A stretch of DNA of 50,737 bases from Alistipes timonensis. GTDB lineage: Bacteria; Bacteroidota; Bacteroidia; Bacteroidales; Muribaculaceae. Under the pieces are notes generated by a model. That model was not told where the DNA came from, did not search any database, and was given only the letters and a program-made list of their open reading frames with translations. A program made the position numbers and the translations under genes. Below, in pieces: positions 7,532-15,477 of this stretch; positions within the stretch are counted from its first letter, which is position 1, and each line of letters starts with the position of its first letter. The stretch spans positions 1-50,737 of the forward strand of contig JAMPHO010000007.1 of NCBI GenBank assembly GCA_023663385.1, in the 5' to 3' direction.

Positions 7532-9148
7532 ATGAAAACCTTTACTTTGAAGTCGCTCCTTTGTTGCGCGGCTATGGTTGCGGCCGGTTCGGCGGCTTCG
7601 GCCCAGGAACTGCTCCGCACTCTCTTCTACAACGGCGTTTATTACGAGCAGACCGACGAGCTCCGCGTAAAGCTCATCGCCTCTCCCGCCGAGAAGTATT
7701 CAGGCACACTCTCGATTCCCAATTTCTTCAACATAACCTCGATTGATGCCGAAGGGAAGCCGGTGGTTACGAGCTACTTCGTGACCGAGGTCGCCGATGG
7801 CGCATTCGAGGGGTGCGACGCCCTGCGCGAGGTCACTTTCAACGGCGCGACCGTGAAGTTCGGTCGCAACGCCTTCAAGGGGTGTACCCGACTCCGCAAG
7901 TTCGACTTCCCGAGCTCGTTCGCCGCTGATACCGAGATAGGCGAGGGGGCGTTCGAGGGTTGCGAATCGCTTGGCGAGGTGTCGTTCGGCAACCGCGTGG
8001 CGCCGATTCCCGCCAGGGCTTTCGCCGGATGCACCGACCTGACCGACATCACGATCGCCGCCCCGGAGCCTCCGGCCGTGGCAGCGGACGCGTTCGATGC
8101 CGCGACGCTGGCATCCAGCGTGGTCTATGTGCCCAAGAGCGCGGTGGCCGCTTACCGCGGGGCCGACGGCTGGAAAGGGTTCAAAAGCATCGACGCCATT
8201 TCGGAATACAGCTTTGTTAAGGACGGGGTTTACTATCTCGTCGACGAGATGAACTCCAAGAAATGCAAGGTGACCCTCGACGGCTACGGCTCTTATACGG
8301 GCGAAGTGGTTATTCCCGAATATGTCACCAACAACGGCATTACCTACACCGTCGCTGAAATCGGCAAGGACGCTTTCCGCGGAAGCGCCGGGCTTACGAA
8401 AGTCACCATCCCCGAATCGGTGTATAACCTCGGCATCAACGCTTTCCAGGGTTGCACCTCGCTGGAGGAGATCACTCTCCCGGCCTCTGTAGGCTCGCTC
8501 CCCGACGAGCTGTTCCGTGACTGCTCGGCCCTCAAATCGTTTGTATGCCCCCCGAATCTCGGCGTGATACGCCAGAGTGTGTTCCGCGGCTGCTCGTCGC
8601 TGGAGTCAGTTGAGTTTTCCCCCGAAGTCTACATCATCGGTGCCTACGCTTTCGCCGACTGCGTGAGCCTGCGCAAGTTCAACGCTCCCGAGAAGATGAA
8701 TATGATAGGCAACTACGCATTCCTCAACTGCACCGGCCTCGACGAGGTGACCGGCGTGCCGGGGTGGACCTACTGGTATGCCGAAGGGAGCTTCGCCGGG
8801 TGCGACAATATCCGCTACATCAACATCCCCGTGCCCGAACCTCCCCGCTGCCCGAAGGAGAATATGTTCTCGCAGGCCGTTTATGACAACGCCACCCTCA
8901 TAGTGCCCGCCGGCTCGGTCGGTGCCTACCAGGCGAGCGTCCACGGCGACAACGATACCCCCGACGTGTGGCAGCTCTTCAAGCATGTGATCAGCTCCAC
9001 AACGGGAGTCGATACCCTCCCCGCCGAGTCGGAGACAGCCGCCCCCGCCAGGTACTTCAACCTCCAGGGTGTCGAGGTGGCGAACCCCGAGAAGGGTGGC
9101 CTCTACATACGCCTCAGCGGCGACCACGCCGAGAAGGTGGTATTCTAA
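7532..9148 (+). CDS. Secreted BspA-like leucine-rich-repeat protein
   Basis: Protein of 538 aa with a signal peptide ending in AAGSAASAQ. It carries two blocks of BspA-type LRR_5 repeats, recognised by repeating motifs such as AFEGCDALREVTF, AFKGCTRLRKFDF, AFQGCTSLEEITLP and AFADCVSLRKFN. Such proteins are surface or secreted adhesins/ligand binders in Bacteroidales; the ligand is unknown. The two blocks (about 25-225 and 228-490) each begin with a VYY(L/E) plus SYTGEVVIP/YSGTLSIP segment, so the array looks duplicated. The C-terminus RYFNLQGVEVANPEKGGLY is a short module shared with the next gene and resembles a type IX sorting-tail. It is the first gene of a two-gene unit, with 12 bases to the next start. 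Confidence 0.88.
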   Translation: MKTFTLKSLLCCAAMVAAGSAASAQELLRTLFYNGVYYEQTDELRVKLIASPAEKYSGTLSIPNFFNITSIDAEGKPVVTSYFVTEVADGAFEGCDALREVTFNGATVKFGRNAFKGCTRLRKFDFPSSFAADTEIGEGAFEGCESLGEVSFGNRVAPIPARAFAGCTDLTDITIAAPEPPAVAADAFDAATLASSVVYVPKSAVAAYRGADGWKGFKSIDAISEYSFVKDGVYYLVDEMNSKKCKVTLDGYGSYTGEVVIPEYVTNNGITYTVAEIGKDAFRGSAGLTKVTIPESVYNLGINAFQGCTSLEEITLPASVGSLPDELFRDCSALKSFVCPPNLGVIRQSVFRGCSSLESVEFSPEVYIIGAYAFADCVSLRKFNAPEKMNMIGNYAFLNCTGLDEVTGVPGWTYWYAEGSFAGCDNIRYINIPVPEPPRCPKENMFSQAVYDNATLIVPAGSVGAYQASVHGDNDTPDVWQLFKHVISSTTGVDTLPAESETAAPARYFNLQGVEVANPEKGGLYIRLSGDHAEKVVF

Positions 9149-9160
9149 TCCATCGACGCT

Positions 9161-10720
9161 ATGATGATGAAGAAAAGTATTTTGCGCATAGCGCTACTGC
9201 TCGCGGCGCTGACCCCTTACTGGGGGTCGGCCGCCGCTCTCGAAGGGGAGGAGTGGGTTTCCCGCGGGGAGGCCACGCTCTATGACCCTTGGATATGCTC
9301 GGTGTTCAACGTAAGCCGCTACGCCTGGCCTGTCGAGGTCGAGGAGAGCGTCACCCGTCCCGGTTACTTCCGTATGAAGAATCCTTACCTCAACGGCAAG
9401 TGCCCCCTCTTCATGGCGCCTACATCGGTAGGCAACGACGTGTATATCAACGCTTGCGATCCCAAGGGCGTGTTTATCGAGACCCAGGGGCTCGGCTTCA
9501 CTCCCAACTCGTCGGTAGCCCCGGAGTTCTTCGTTAGCTCATCGGCGGGGCGTCATCAGGAGAACGGCTCGCAAACGCTCGAAGAGGATAAGAAGCAGGG
9601 GCTCACCGGCTTCTACAACGAGGGTATCATCAAGATTCCCGCTACCGGGATGCTATGGTCGTTCCCCCCTTACACCGACGAGGATTTCTATTGGTGCAAG
9701 CATGACTTCGAGCTCCGTTTCGCCGACGCCGTGGTCTATGAAATCTCCTCCGAGGTGCTCTGCCTCGACGATTATTACCTGAACCTTTGGGAGGAGTGCG
9801 TCTCGCCCGGTCAGACAGTCCCGGTGGAAATCACTGCTTCGGCGCACGTCGCCGCCATTAAATACGGAGTAATTCCGGGGGTTGAGATGCCGACTCCGGC
9901 CGAGCTGGCCTCGATTGCCGCCGGCGACAAGGTGGCTACCCCCGGACGCAACGACTTCACCGCGCCCGACGGGTATGTGGGCCGTATGTCGCTGGTGTTC
10001 GCGGCCCTCGACGAGGCCGGAAATGTGCGCGCCACTTGCCGCTCGCTTTTCGACGTGGTCAACGATTCATGGCTCGGCCCCTGGAAAAACCTCGGATGGA
10101 CCCGCTTCGAGGATGTGGTGATGCTCGCCAATTATGGCGCCCAGACCGAGCCGTATGCCGTAGAGGTTGAGGAGAGCGAGGAGCGCCCGGGTGTGTACCG
10201 CGTGAAGAACGCTTATTCGGTGAAAGGTTACTGGACCTCCTCGGAGGGGAACCTGCACCACCACGAGAAGGTGGACCACTTCCTCTACATCGACGCCTCG
10301 AACCCCGATGGAGTGTTCGTGATGCCGAGTCCTGTAGGTATGAAGGGGAACGACGGGTCGATGCTTCTCACATCCAACGCGGCTGTGAATATGTCATACG
10401 GCTACACCCAGGAAGAGCTTATGAACCTCGCGCCTGAAATGTTCGGCACATTGCGCGACGGGGTCATAACCATCCCCGACAGCGCTATCCTTGGTTCGGA
10501 AACCCGCTACAACGGAGGTGAGTACTTTATTGGCAACCAGGGCCTGGAGTTCTGCCTGAAGCTCCCCTCGGCGGCTTCCGTTGTGTTGCCCGGCGCTGAC
10601 ACCGAGGCGGTCGCGCCCCGCTACTTTGACCTCCGCGGTGTAGAGCTGACGCATCCCGCGTCCGGCACCCCCGTGATCGAGCTTCGCGGCACCAACGCTA
10701 CCAAGCGCCTCATGCCTTGA
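9161..10720 (+). CDS. Secreted protein with two repeated domains, unknown function
   Basis: A 519-aa protein starting MMMKKSILRIALLLAALTPY, a clear signal peptide. I do not recognise the family. The mature part holds two related domains: VEVEESVTRPGYFRMKNPY in the first (about residue 65) and VEVEESEERPGVYRVKNAY in the second (about 335), each followed by a Y-I-(D/N)-A-x-(D/N)-P-(K/D)-GVF motif. Between them is a region with a stranded, fibronectin-like look. The end, RYFDLRGVELTHPASGTP, matches the C-terminal module of the preceding BspA-like protein, so both probably use the same export or anchoring route. It ends just before a strong terminator. A surface role is an inference. Confidence 0.75.
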   Translation: MMMKKSILRIALLLAALTPYWGSAAALEGEEWVSRGEATLYDPWICSVFNVSRYAWPVEVEESVTRPGYFRMKNPYLNGKCPLFMAPTSVGNDVYINACDPKGVFIETQGLGFTPNSSVAPEFFVSSSAGRHQENGSQTLEEDKKQGLTGFYNEGIIKIPATGMLWSFPPYTDEDFYWCKHDFELRFADAVVYEISSEVLCLDDYYLNLWEECVSPGQTVPVEITASAHVAAIKYGVIPGVEMPTPAELASIAAGDKVATPGRNDFTAPDGYVGRMSLVFAALDEAGNVRATCRSLFDVVNDSWLGPWKNLGWTRFEDVVMLANYGAQTEPYAVEVEESEERPGVYRVKNAYSVKGYWTSSEGNLHHHEKVDHFLYIDASNPDGVFVMPSPVGMKGNDGSMLLTSNAAVNMSYGYTQEELMNLAPEMFGTLRDGVITIPDSAILGSETRYNGGEYFIGNQGLEFCLKLPSAASVVLPGADTEAVAPRYFDLRGVELTHPASGTPVIELRGTNATKRLMP

Positions 10721-10753
10721 ATCCCCCCATACGTTGTTTTATTATTTTCGCAC

Positions 10754-10785
10754 AGCGGTGCGGCGATTTCGCCGCACCGCTTTTT
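10754..10785 (+). terminator. Intrinsic terminator after the secreted-protein pair
   Basis: Perfect 12-bp stem AGCGGTGCGGCG / CGCCGCACCGCT (10754-10765 with 10770-10781), four-base loop ATTT, then a T tract to 10785. Confidence 0.9.
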
Positions 10786-10836
10786 GGTAGTGCGCTTTTT
10801 ATTGATTGTTAACGCGGAAATTTCACGCAAAAGGCG

Positions 10837-10880
10837 TAACTTCGCGCATTAAGTTTGTTTTCAAACAAGCTCTAAGTTTG
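10837..10880 (+). promoter_or_regulatory. Candidate -7 boxes upstream of the SurA-like gene
   Basis: Three boxes fit TAnnTT(T/C)G: TAACTTCG (10837-10844), TAAGTTTG (10850-10857) and TAAGTTTG (10873-10880). None has a TTG exactly 20 bases upstream. TTTG at 10854-10857 lies 15 bases before the last box. The start of transcription cannot be decided. Confidence 0.4.
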
Positions 10881-10915
10881 TCATTTTTATAAATAAGCAT
10901 ATAATTAAGCGCGAC

Positions 10916-12286
10916 GTGAGACTCCGTTCACTTTCAATATCATTCCTGGCTGCCTCGGCAGCGCTGGCGGCTATCGCCGCCGGAAACAATAATATCGTAG
11001 AGGAGGTGGCCTGGATGGTCGGCGACCAGCCGATCTACAAAAGCGAAATCGAGGAGGCCTACCAGCAGGCTCTCTACGAGAAGACGCCCATCAACGGCGA
11101 CCCTTACTGCGTGATCCCCGAGCAGCTCGCCGTGGAGAAGCTCTTCCTCCACCAGGCCGACATCGACACCGTGGAGGTGTCCGAGTCGATGGTTTCCATG
11201 TCGGTTGAGCAGCGTATCAACTACCTTGTGAACAATCTTGGCAGCAAGGAGAAAGTCGAGGAGTATTTCCGCAAGCCGATGCCTGAGTTCCGCTCGCAGA
11301 TGGCCGATATGATGCGCAACAACTACCGCGTACAGGAGGTGCAGCGCTCGCTTACCTCCGACCTCAAGGTAACCCCCTCCGATGTGCGCAAATATTTCGC
11401 CGAGCTTCCCGAGGATTCCATCCCGTTCGTGCCCCTGCAGGTCGAGGTGGAGATCATTACCGTCAATCCCCGCATTCCGCAACAGGAAATCGACGATGTG
11501 AAGGCGCGCCTCCGCGAGTTCGCCGACCAGGTGACCCGCGGCGAGAGCTCCTTCTCGACCCTGGCGATTCTTTACTCGCAGGATCCCGGTTCGAGCGTTC
11601 GCGGCGGCGAAATCGGCTTTATGGGCAAAGGGCACCTCGAACCTGAATACGCCGCCGTGGCCTTCAACCTCAACGACCCTAAAAAGGTGTCGAAAATAGT
11701 TGAGACCCAGTATGGCTACCACATCATACAGCTTATCGAGAAGCGCGGCGACCGTGTGAACACCCGCCACATACTGCTGCGTCCGCGCATATCCGACGAG
11801 GAGCTGAAAACCGCCCTTGAACGCCTCGACTCTGTCCGCTCCGACATTGTGAACAACAAAAAGTTCACCTTCGAGCAGGCTGCCGAGGTAATATCCCAGG
11901 ACAAGGATACCCGCAACAACAAGGGGCGTATGGTCAACCAGGAGTCGAACACCACGCTCTTCGAGATGGGGCAGCTTCCGCAGGAAGTGGCGCGCCGTGT
12001 CGACGGTATGAAGGTTGGCGACGTTTCCGAACCCTTCATCATGAAGGATCCCAAGCGCGACCGCGACATCGTGGCGATGGTCAAGCTCACAAACCGACTC
12101 GACGCCCACCGCGCCAATCTCTCCGACGACTATCAGACCATCAAGGGTATGTACGAGGCCGCGGCCAAGCAGAAAGCCGTGAAGCAGTGGCTTGAAAAGA
12201 AAATCAAGGATACATACGTCAAAATCGAAGATGGGTGGTCCGACTGCGACTTCGAGCACGACGGATGGCTCAAAATACGCAAATGA
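10916..12286 (+). CDS. Periplasmic peptidyl-prolyl isomerase / SurA-like chaperone
   Basis: SurA-like parvulin (456 aa) that would assist folding of outer-membrane proteins in the periplasm. It begins with a GTG start and a signal peptide (about 1-22), then a SurA-type N-terminal helical region (VAWMVGDQPIYKSEIEEAYQ). A first rotamase domain follows (ILYSQDPGSSVRGGEIGFMG, then TQYGYHIIQLIEKRGDRVN) and a second, more diverged one begins at TRHILLRPRISDEEL. GGxxGF and GYHI are parvulin hallmarks. The gene starts a unit with the OstA-like gene, consistent with a shared envelope-biogenesis role. The GTG is chosen because the signal peptide starts there and no upstream ATG is in frame close by. 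Confidence 0.9.
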   Translation: MRLRSLSISFLAASAALAAIAAGNNNIVEEVAWMVGDQPIYKSEIEEAYQQALYEKTPINGDPYCVIPEQLAVEKLFLHQADIDTVEVSESMVSMSVEQRINYLVNNLGSKEKVEEYFRKPMPEFRSQMADMMRNNYRVQEVQRSLTSDLKVTPSDVRKYFAELPEDSIPFVPLQVEVEIITVNPRIPQQEIDDVKARLREFADQVTRGESSFSTLAILYSQDPGSSVRGGEIGFMGKGHLEPEYAAVAFNLNDPKKVSKIVETQYGYHIIQLIEKRGDRVNTRHILLRPRISDEELKTALERLDSVRSDIVNNKKFTFEQAAEVISQDKDTRNNKGRMVNQESNTTLFEMGQLPQEVARRVDGMKVGDVSEPFIMKDPKRDRDIVAMVKLTNRLDAHRANLSDDYQTIKGMYEAAAKQKAVKQWLEKKIKDTYVKIEDGWSDCDFEHDGWLKIRK

Positions 12287-12327
12287 GCCCCCGACGGGCT
12301 TTGTCGGCTTCCAATCCACAGAATCCT

Positions 12328-14043
12328 ATGCGGCATAAAAAGCAGAAACCTGGCAGCGGACTCCGCTCGATGCGGGGCGCGTTTATGTTGCTCGCCATAC
12401 TGGCGCTCGCCTCGGCGGGGCTGGCGCAACGCCGGACAGATACCACACCGATACGTCCCCAGATTCCGAAGGCCGACCGCCACGCCCCAAACCGCATATT
12501 CCTTGAGCGGGCCGACGAGCTTCGCAAGGAGCGCTACGACAGTTTCCAAATCGTTGTCGGCGACGTTATGTTCCGCCAGGGGGATATGTTTATGTACTGC
12601 GACTCGGCCCACTTCTACGAGGACCCCGGGGCAGTGAGGGCTTTCGGCAATGTGCGTATGGAGCAGGGCGACACCCTCTTCGTGTTCGCCGACCGCCTCG
12701 ACTACTCCGACACCACCGAGCTTGCCATCCTTTTTGCCGACCCCGGCAACAAGGTGCGCCTGATCAACAAGGATGTAACCCTCACCACCGACATTTTCAA
12801 CTACGACCTGGCCATCGAACTCGGGTTCTACGAGGTAGGGGGCACACTCACCGACAAGAACAACCGCCTGACCTCCTGGTATGGCGAATACTCCCCATCT
12901 ACCAAGGACGCGCTGTTCAAGGACCAGGTGGCCCTCCACTCGCTCCGCGAAAAGGACACCCTCGACATCTACACCGAGGAGATGCTCTACAACACCGCTA
13001 CCCGAGTGGCCATCCTCGACACAATTTCGACCATCGTTTCGGCCGACGGCACTATACACACTTCCAACGGCGCTTACAACTCCGACACGCAGAAGGCCGA
13101 CCTCTTTGACCGCTCGCTCGTGGTGGCCAGCAACGGCAACACCCTCACCGGCGACACTCTCTACTACGACCAGCTTACCGGCTTCGGCGAGGCTTTTGGC
13201 AACATCGAACTTACCGACACCGCCAACAAGGTGGTGCTCACCGGCGATTACGGCCTCTACTTCGAGGCTAACGACTCGGCGCGTGTCACTGGCCGGGCTC
13301 TCGCCCGCGAGTACTCGCAGAAGGATACCCTGTACCTCCACGCCGACACAATCCGCGCTTTCAAGAAGATTACACCCGAGCACTTTGTCGACGATACGGT
13401 GCGCGTCGAGGCCGATACCACCCACTACCTTATCGCCGAGCCTTGCGTACGCTTCTACCGCGTTGACCTCCAGGGAATCTGCGACTCGCTGACCGCTGTA
13501 GGCCGTGACTCGATGCTCTGGATGCACAACCACCCGGTAGTGTGGAACGGCGAGCGCCAGATTTTCGGCAACGTAATCCAGGTGCACTTCAAGGACTCCG
13601 TGGCCGAGTGGGCAAAGCTCCCGGAATTTGGCTTTATGGCCGAATGGATCGACGAGGGGTTCTACAACCAGCTTACCGGCAAGGAGATGACAGCTTTCTT
13701 TGAGGACCGCGACCTGCGGCATCTCGACGTTAGCGGTAATGTGCAGGCCATAATGCTGCCGATGGAGAACGACTCCACTTACAATAAGATAGCCAACATC
13801 GAGAGTTCGTTTCTCGCAGCCGATTTCCGCGACCGCACCGTGGAGCGTATGAAATTGTGGCCCGAGACCTCCGGCACCATGACCCCGCTGTATCTCGCCA
13901 AGAAGAGCCTATTCTATCTTCCGGCGTTCCGATGGTTCGAGCCGCTGCGCCCGACTTCGCCCGAGGATGTGTTCAACCGCCCCCCCGAGATGCTTGAACT
14001 CTTCAAGGAGCCACCCTTCGGAGGCCGCGCCGCATCCGACTGA
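12328..14043 (+). CDS. OstA/LptA-like LPS-export protein
   Basis: Protein of about 571 aa with a signal peptide (MRGAFMLLAILALASAGLAQ follows a basic n-region) and several OstA/LptA beta-jellyroll repeats. Recurring units such as VVGDVMFRQGDMFMYCDSA, AFGNVRMEQGDTLFVFADRL and ASNGNTLTGDTLYYDQ are the hallmark of the domain that binds lipid A chains in the Lpt bridge. Bacteroidetes OstA-like proteins of this length are expected to act in LPS transport across the periplasm. The start is uncertain. ATG 12328 gives a normal signal peptide; ATG 12283 overlaps the upstream stop as ATGA and would add 15 residues; ATG 12370 would remove 14. Coupling with the SurA-like gene is plausible in any case. 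Confidence 0.87.
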   Translation: MRHKKQKPGSGLRSMRGAFMLLAILALASAGLAQRRTDTTPIRPQIPKADRHAPNRIFLERADELRKERYDSFQIVVGDVMFRQGDMFMYCDSAHFYEDPGAVRAFGNVRMEQGDTLFVFADRLDYSDTTELAILFADPGNKVRLINKDVTLTTDIFNYDLAIELGFYEVGGTLTDKNNRLTSWYGEYSPSTKDALFKDQVALHSLREKDTLDIYTEEMLYNTATRVAILDTISTIVSADGTIHTSNGAYNSDTQKADLFDRSLVVASNGNTLTGDTLYYDQLTGFGEAFGNIELTDTANKVVLTGDYGLYFEANDSARVTGRALAREYSQKDTLYLHADTIRAFKKITPEHFVDDTVRVEADTTHYLIAEPCVRFYRVDLQGICDSLTAVGRDSMLWMHNHPVVWNGERQIFGNVIQVHFKDSVAEWAKLPEFGFMAEWIDEGFYNQLTGKEMTAFFEDRDLRHLDVSGNVQAIMLPMENDSTYNKIANIESSFLAADFRDRTVERMKLWPETSGTMTPLYLAKKSLFYLPAFRWFEPLRPTSPEDVFNRPPEMLELFKEPPFGGRAASD

Positions 14044-14055
14044 GAACAGTAGGAA

Positions 14056-14102
14056 CTCCCTTCACCTTTAACTCTCTTCACTCTTCACCCCCCTTAACTC
14101 CC
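14056..14102. repeat. Pyrimidine-rich TTCACT-type short repeat, second tract
   Basis: Pieces CCTTCACCTTTAACT and CTTCACTCTTCACC resemble the tract at 7131-7172. It fills most of the 67-base gap between the OstA-like and aminopeptidase genes. No promoter box was seen in it. Confidence 0.45.
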
Positions 14103-14110
14103 AATCCGCC

Positions 14111-15406
14111 ATGAATCCAGTCACCGATACCTTGCTGCGATTTCTCGACAGCTCTCCCTGCAACTTCCTCGCCGCGTCAAACGTGGCCGCGACCCTTGAC
14201 CGCCAAGGATTTGAATCCTTGGATATAGCCGACTCCTGGAATCTGCGACCCGGTGGCCGCTATTACACCATGGTCAACGGATCGGCGATTTTCGCATTCG
14301 TGGTAGGCAACGGCGCTCCCGCCGAAGGCTTCCGCATAGTGTGTGCCCACAGCGATTCCCCCGGGTTCCGCGTGAAGCCCTCGCCCGAGATGGTCGGGAA
14401 GGCCCCGGTGCTCAAACTCAACACCGAAGTCTACGGCGGCCCGGTGCTCTACACCTGGTTTGACCGCCCCCTGAGCCTTGCCGGAAGGGGCACGCTCCGC
14501 TCCTCCGACCCTCTGCGCCCTGTGACGCGCCTGGTCAACTTCCGCCGCCCGCTCCTTACCATACCCCATCTGGCCATACACTTCAACCGCTCGGTAAACG
14601 AGGGTAACCCCCTCTCGAAGCAGAAGGATATGCTCCCGGTGCTCGCCCTGCTCCGTGAGAAGGTTGAGGCCGACGGCTACCTGCTCCGCTTGCTCGCCGG
14701 TGAGCTTGGTGTGGCTACCGAGGATATACTCGATTTCGACCTCTCGCTCTACGATACTACTCCCGCGTGCCTCGTAGGCCCTGCCGAGGAGTTCATCTCC
14801 TCGGGGCGCATTGACGACCTCGCGATGGTTCACGCCGGACTGACCGCCCTCTGCGACTCGCTCGACACCGCTACTGCCGCCACCCGCGTGCTGGCCGTGT
14901 TCGACAACGAGGAGACCGGGTCGGGGACCCGCCAGGGCGCCGCTTCGCCGGTGCTCCGCGACATACTCGCCCGCATCAACGCCTCGCTCGGCGGCAATGC
15001 TGAGGATATGCCCCGCGCCGTGGCTAACTCCTTTATGATTTCGGCTGACAACGGCCACGCCCTGCACCCCAACTACGAGGATAAACAGGACCCCACCAAC
15101 CTGCCCCGCCTCGGAGGTGGCCCGGTAATCAAGTATAACGCCAACTGCAAGTATATGACCGACGCGGACTCCGCCGCCGTGTTCCGTCAGATATGCGCCC
15201 TTGCCGGGGTGCCTGTGCAGACGTTCGTCAATAACAGCGACGTGGCCGGCGGTTCCACCCTGGGTAACATCCTGACCTCTCAGCTGCCGATGCGCGGTGT
15301 CGATATGGGCGCGCCTCAGTGGGCCATGCACTCTTGCCGCGAGACAGCGTCGGTGGCCGACCACCTCTCCTGTGTCGCAGCCTTCACCACCTTCTACCGC
15401 CTCTGA
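14111..15406 (+). CDS. apeB: M18 family aminopeptidase
   Basis: Zinc aminopeptidase of the M18 family (431 aa, usual length), cytoplasmic, removing acidic or other N-terminal residues from peptides. The metal and catalytic motifs are intact: H80 in VCAHSDSPGF, D236 in GRIDDLAMVHAG, E267/E268 in FDNEETGSGTRQGA, D in MISADNGHALHPNY and the final His in GAPQWAMHSCRE. SDVAGGSTLGNI is also typical. There is no signal peptide. It lies 67 bases after the OstA-like gene and ends before a strong bidirectional terminator. The symbol apeB is by family resemblance. Confidence 0.93.
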   Translation: MNPVTDTLLRFLDSSPCNFLAASNVAATLDRQGFESLDIADSWNLRPGGRYYTMVNGSAIFAFVVGNGAPAEGFRIVCAHSDSPGFRVKPSPEMVGKAPVLKLNTEVYGGPVLYTWFDRPLSLAGRGTLRSSDPLRPVTRLVNFRRPLLTIPHLAIHFNRSVNEGNPLSKQKDMLPVLALLREKVEADGYLLRLLAGELGVATEDILDFDLSLYDTTPACLVGPAEEFISSGRIDDLAMVHAGLTALCDSLDTATAATRVLAVFDNEETGSGTRQGAASPVLRDILARINASLGGNAEDMPRAVANSFMISADNGHALHPNYEDKQDPTNLPRLGGGPVIKYNANCKYMTDADSAAVFRQICALAGVPVQTFVNNSDVAGGSTLGNILTSQLPMRGVDMGAPQWAMHSCRETASVADHLSCVAAFTTFYRL

Positions 15407-15425
15407 CTTAAGCAACCATAAAAAT

Positions 15426-15454
15426 AGCGCCGCACCCAAGCCAGGTGCGGCGCT
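15426..15454. terminator. Bidirectional intrinsic terminator
   Basis: Perfect 11-bp stem AGCGCCGCACC / GGTGCGGCGCT with a 7-base loop, between two convergent genes. On the minus strand it is followed by TATTTTTATGG, a good T tract; on the plus strand by the weaker TATTGTGTT. Confidence 0.85.
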
Positions 15455-15477
15455 TATTGTGTTGACTATTAGTATTC

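Noticed and set aside
10940..12319. Minus-strand open frame of 459 codons opposite the SurA-like gene
   Set aside because: Shadow of a genuine gene with signal peptide and parvulin motifs; the antisense product has biased composition and no recognisable domain.
12133..13722. Minus-strand open frame of 529 codons opposite the OstA-like gene
   Set aside because: Antisense to a protein with clear jellyroll repeats; composition is typical of a shadow frame.
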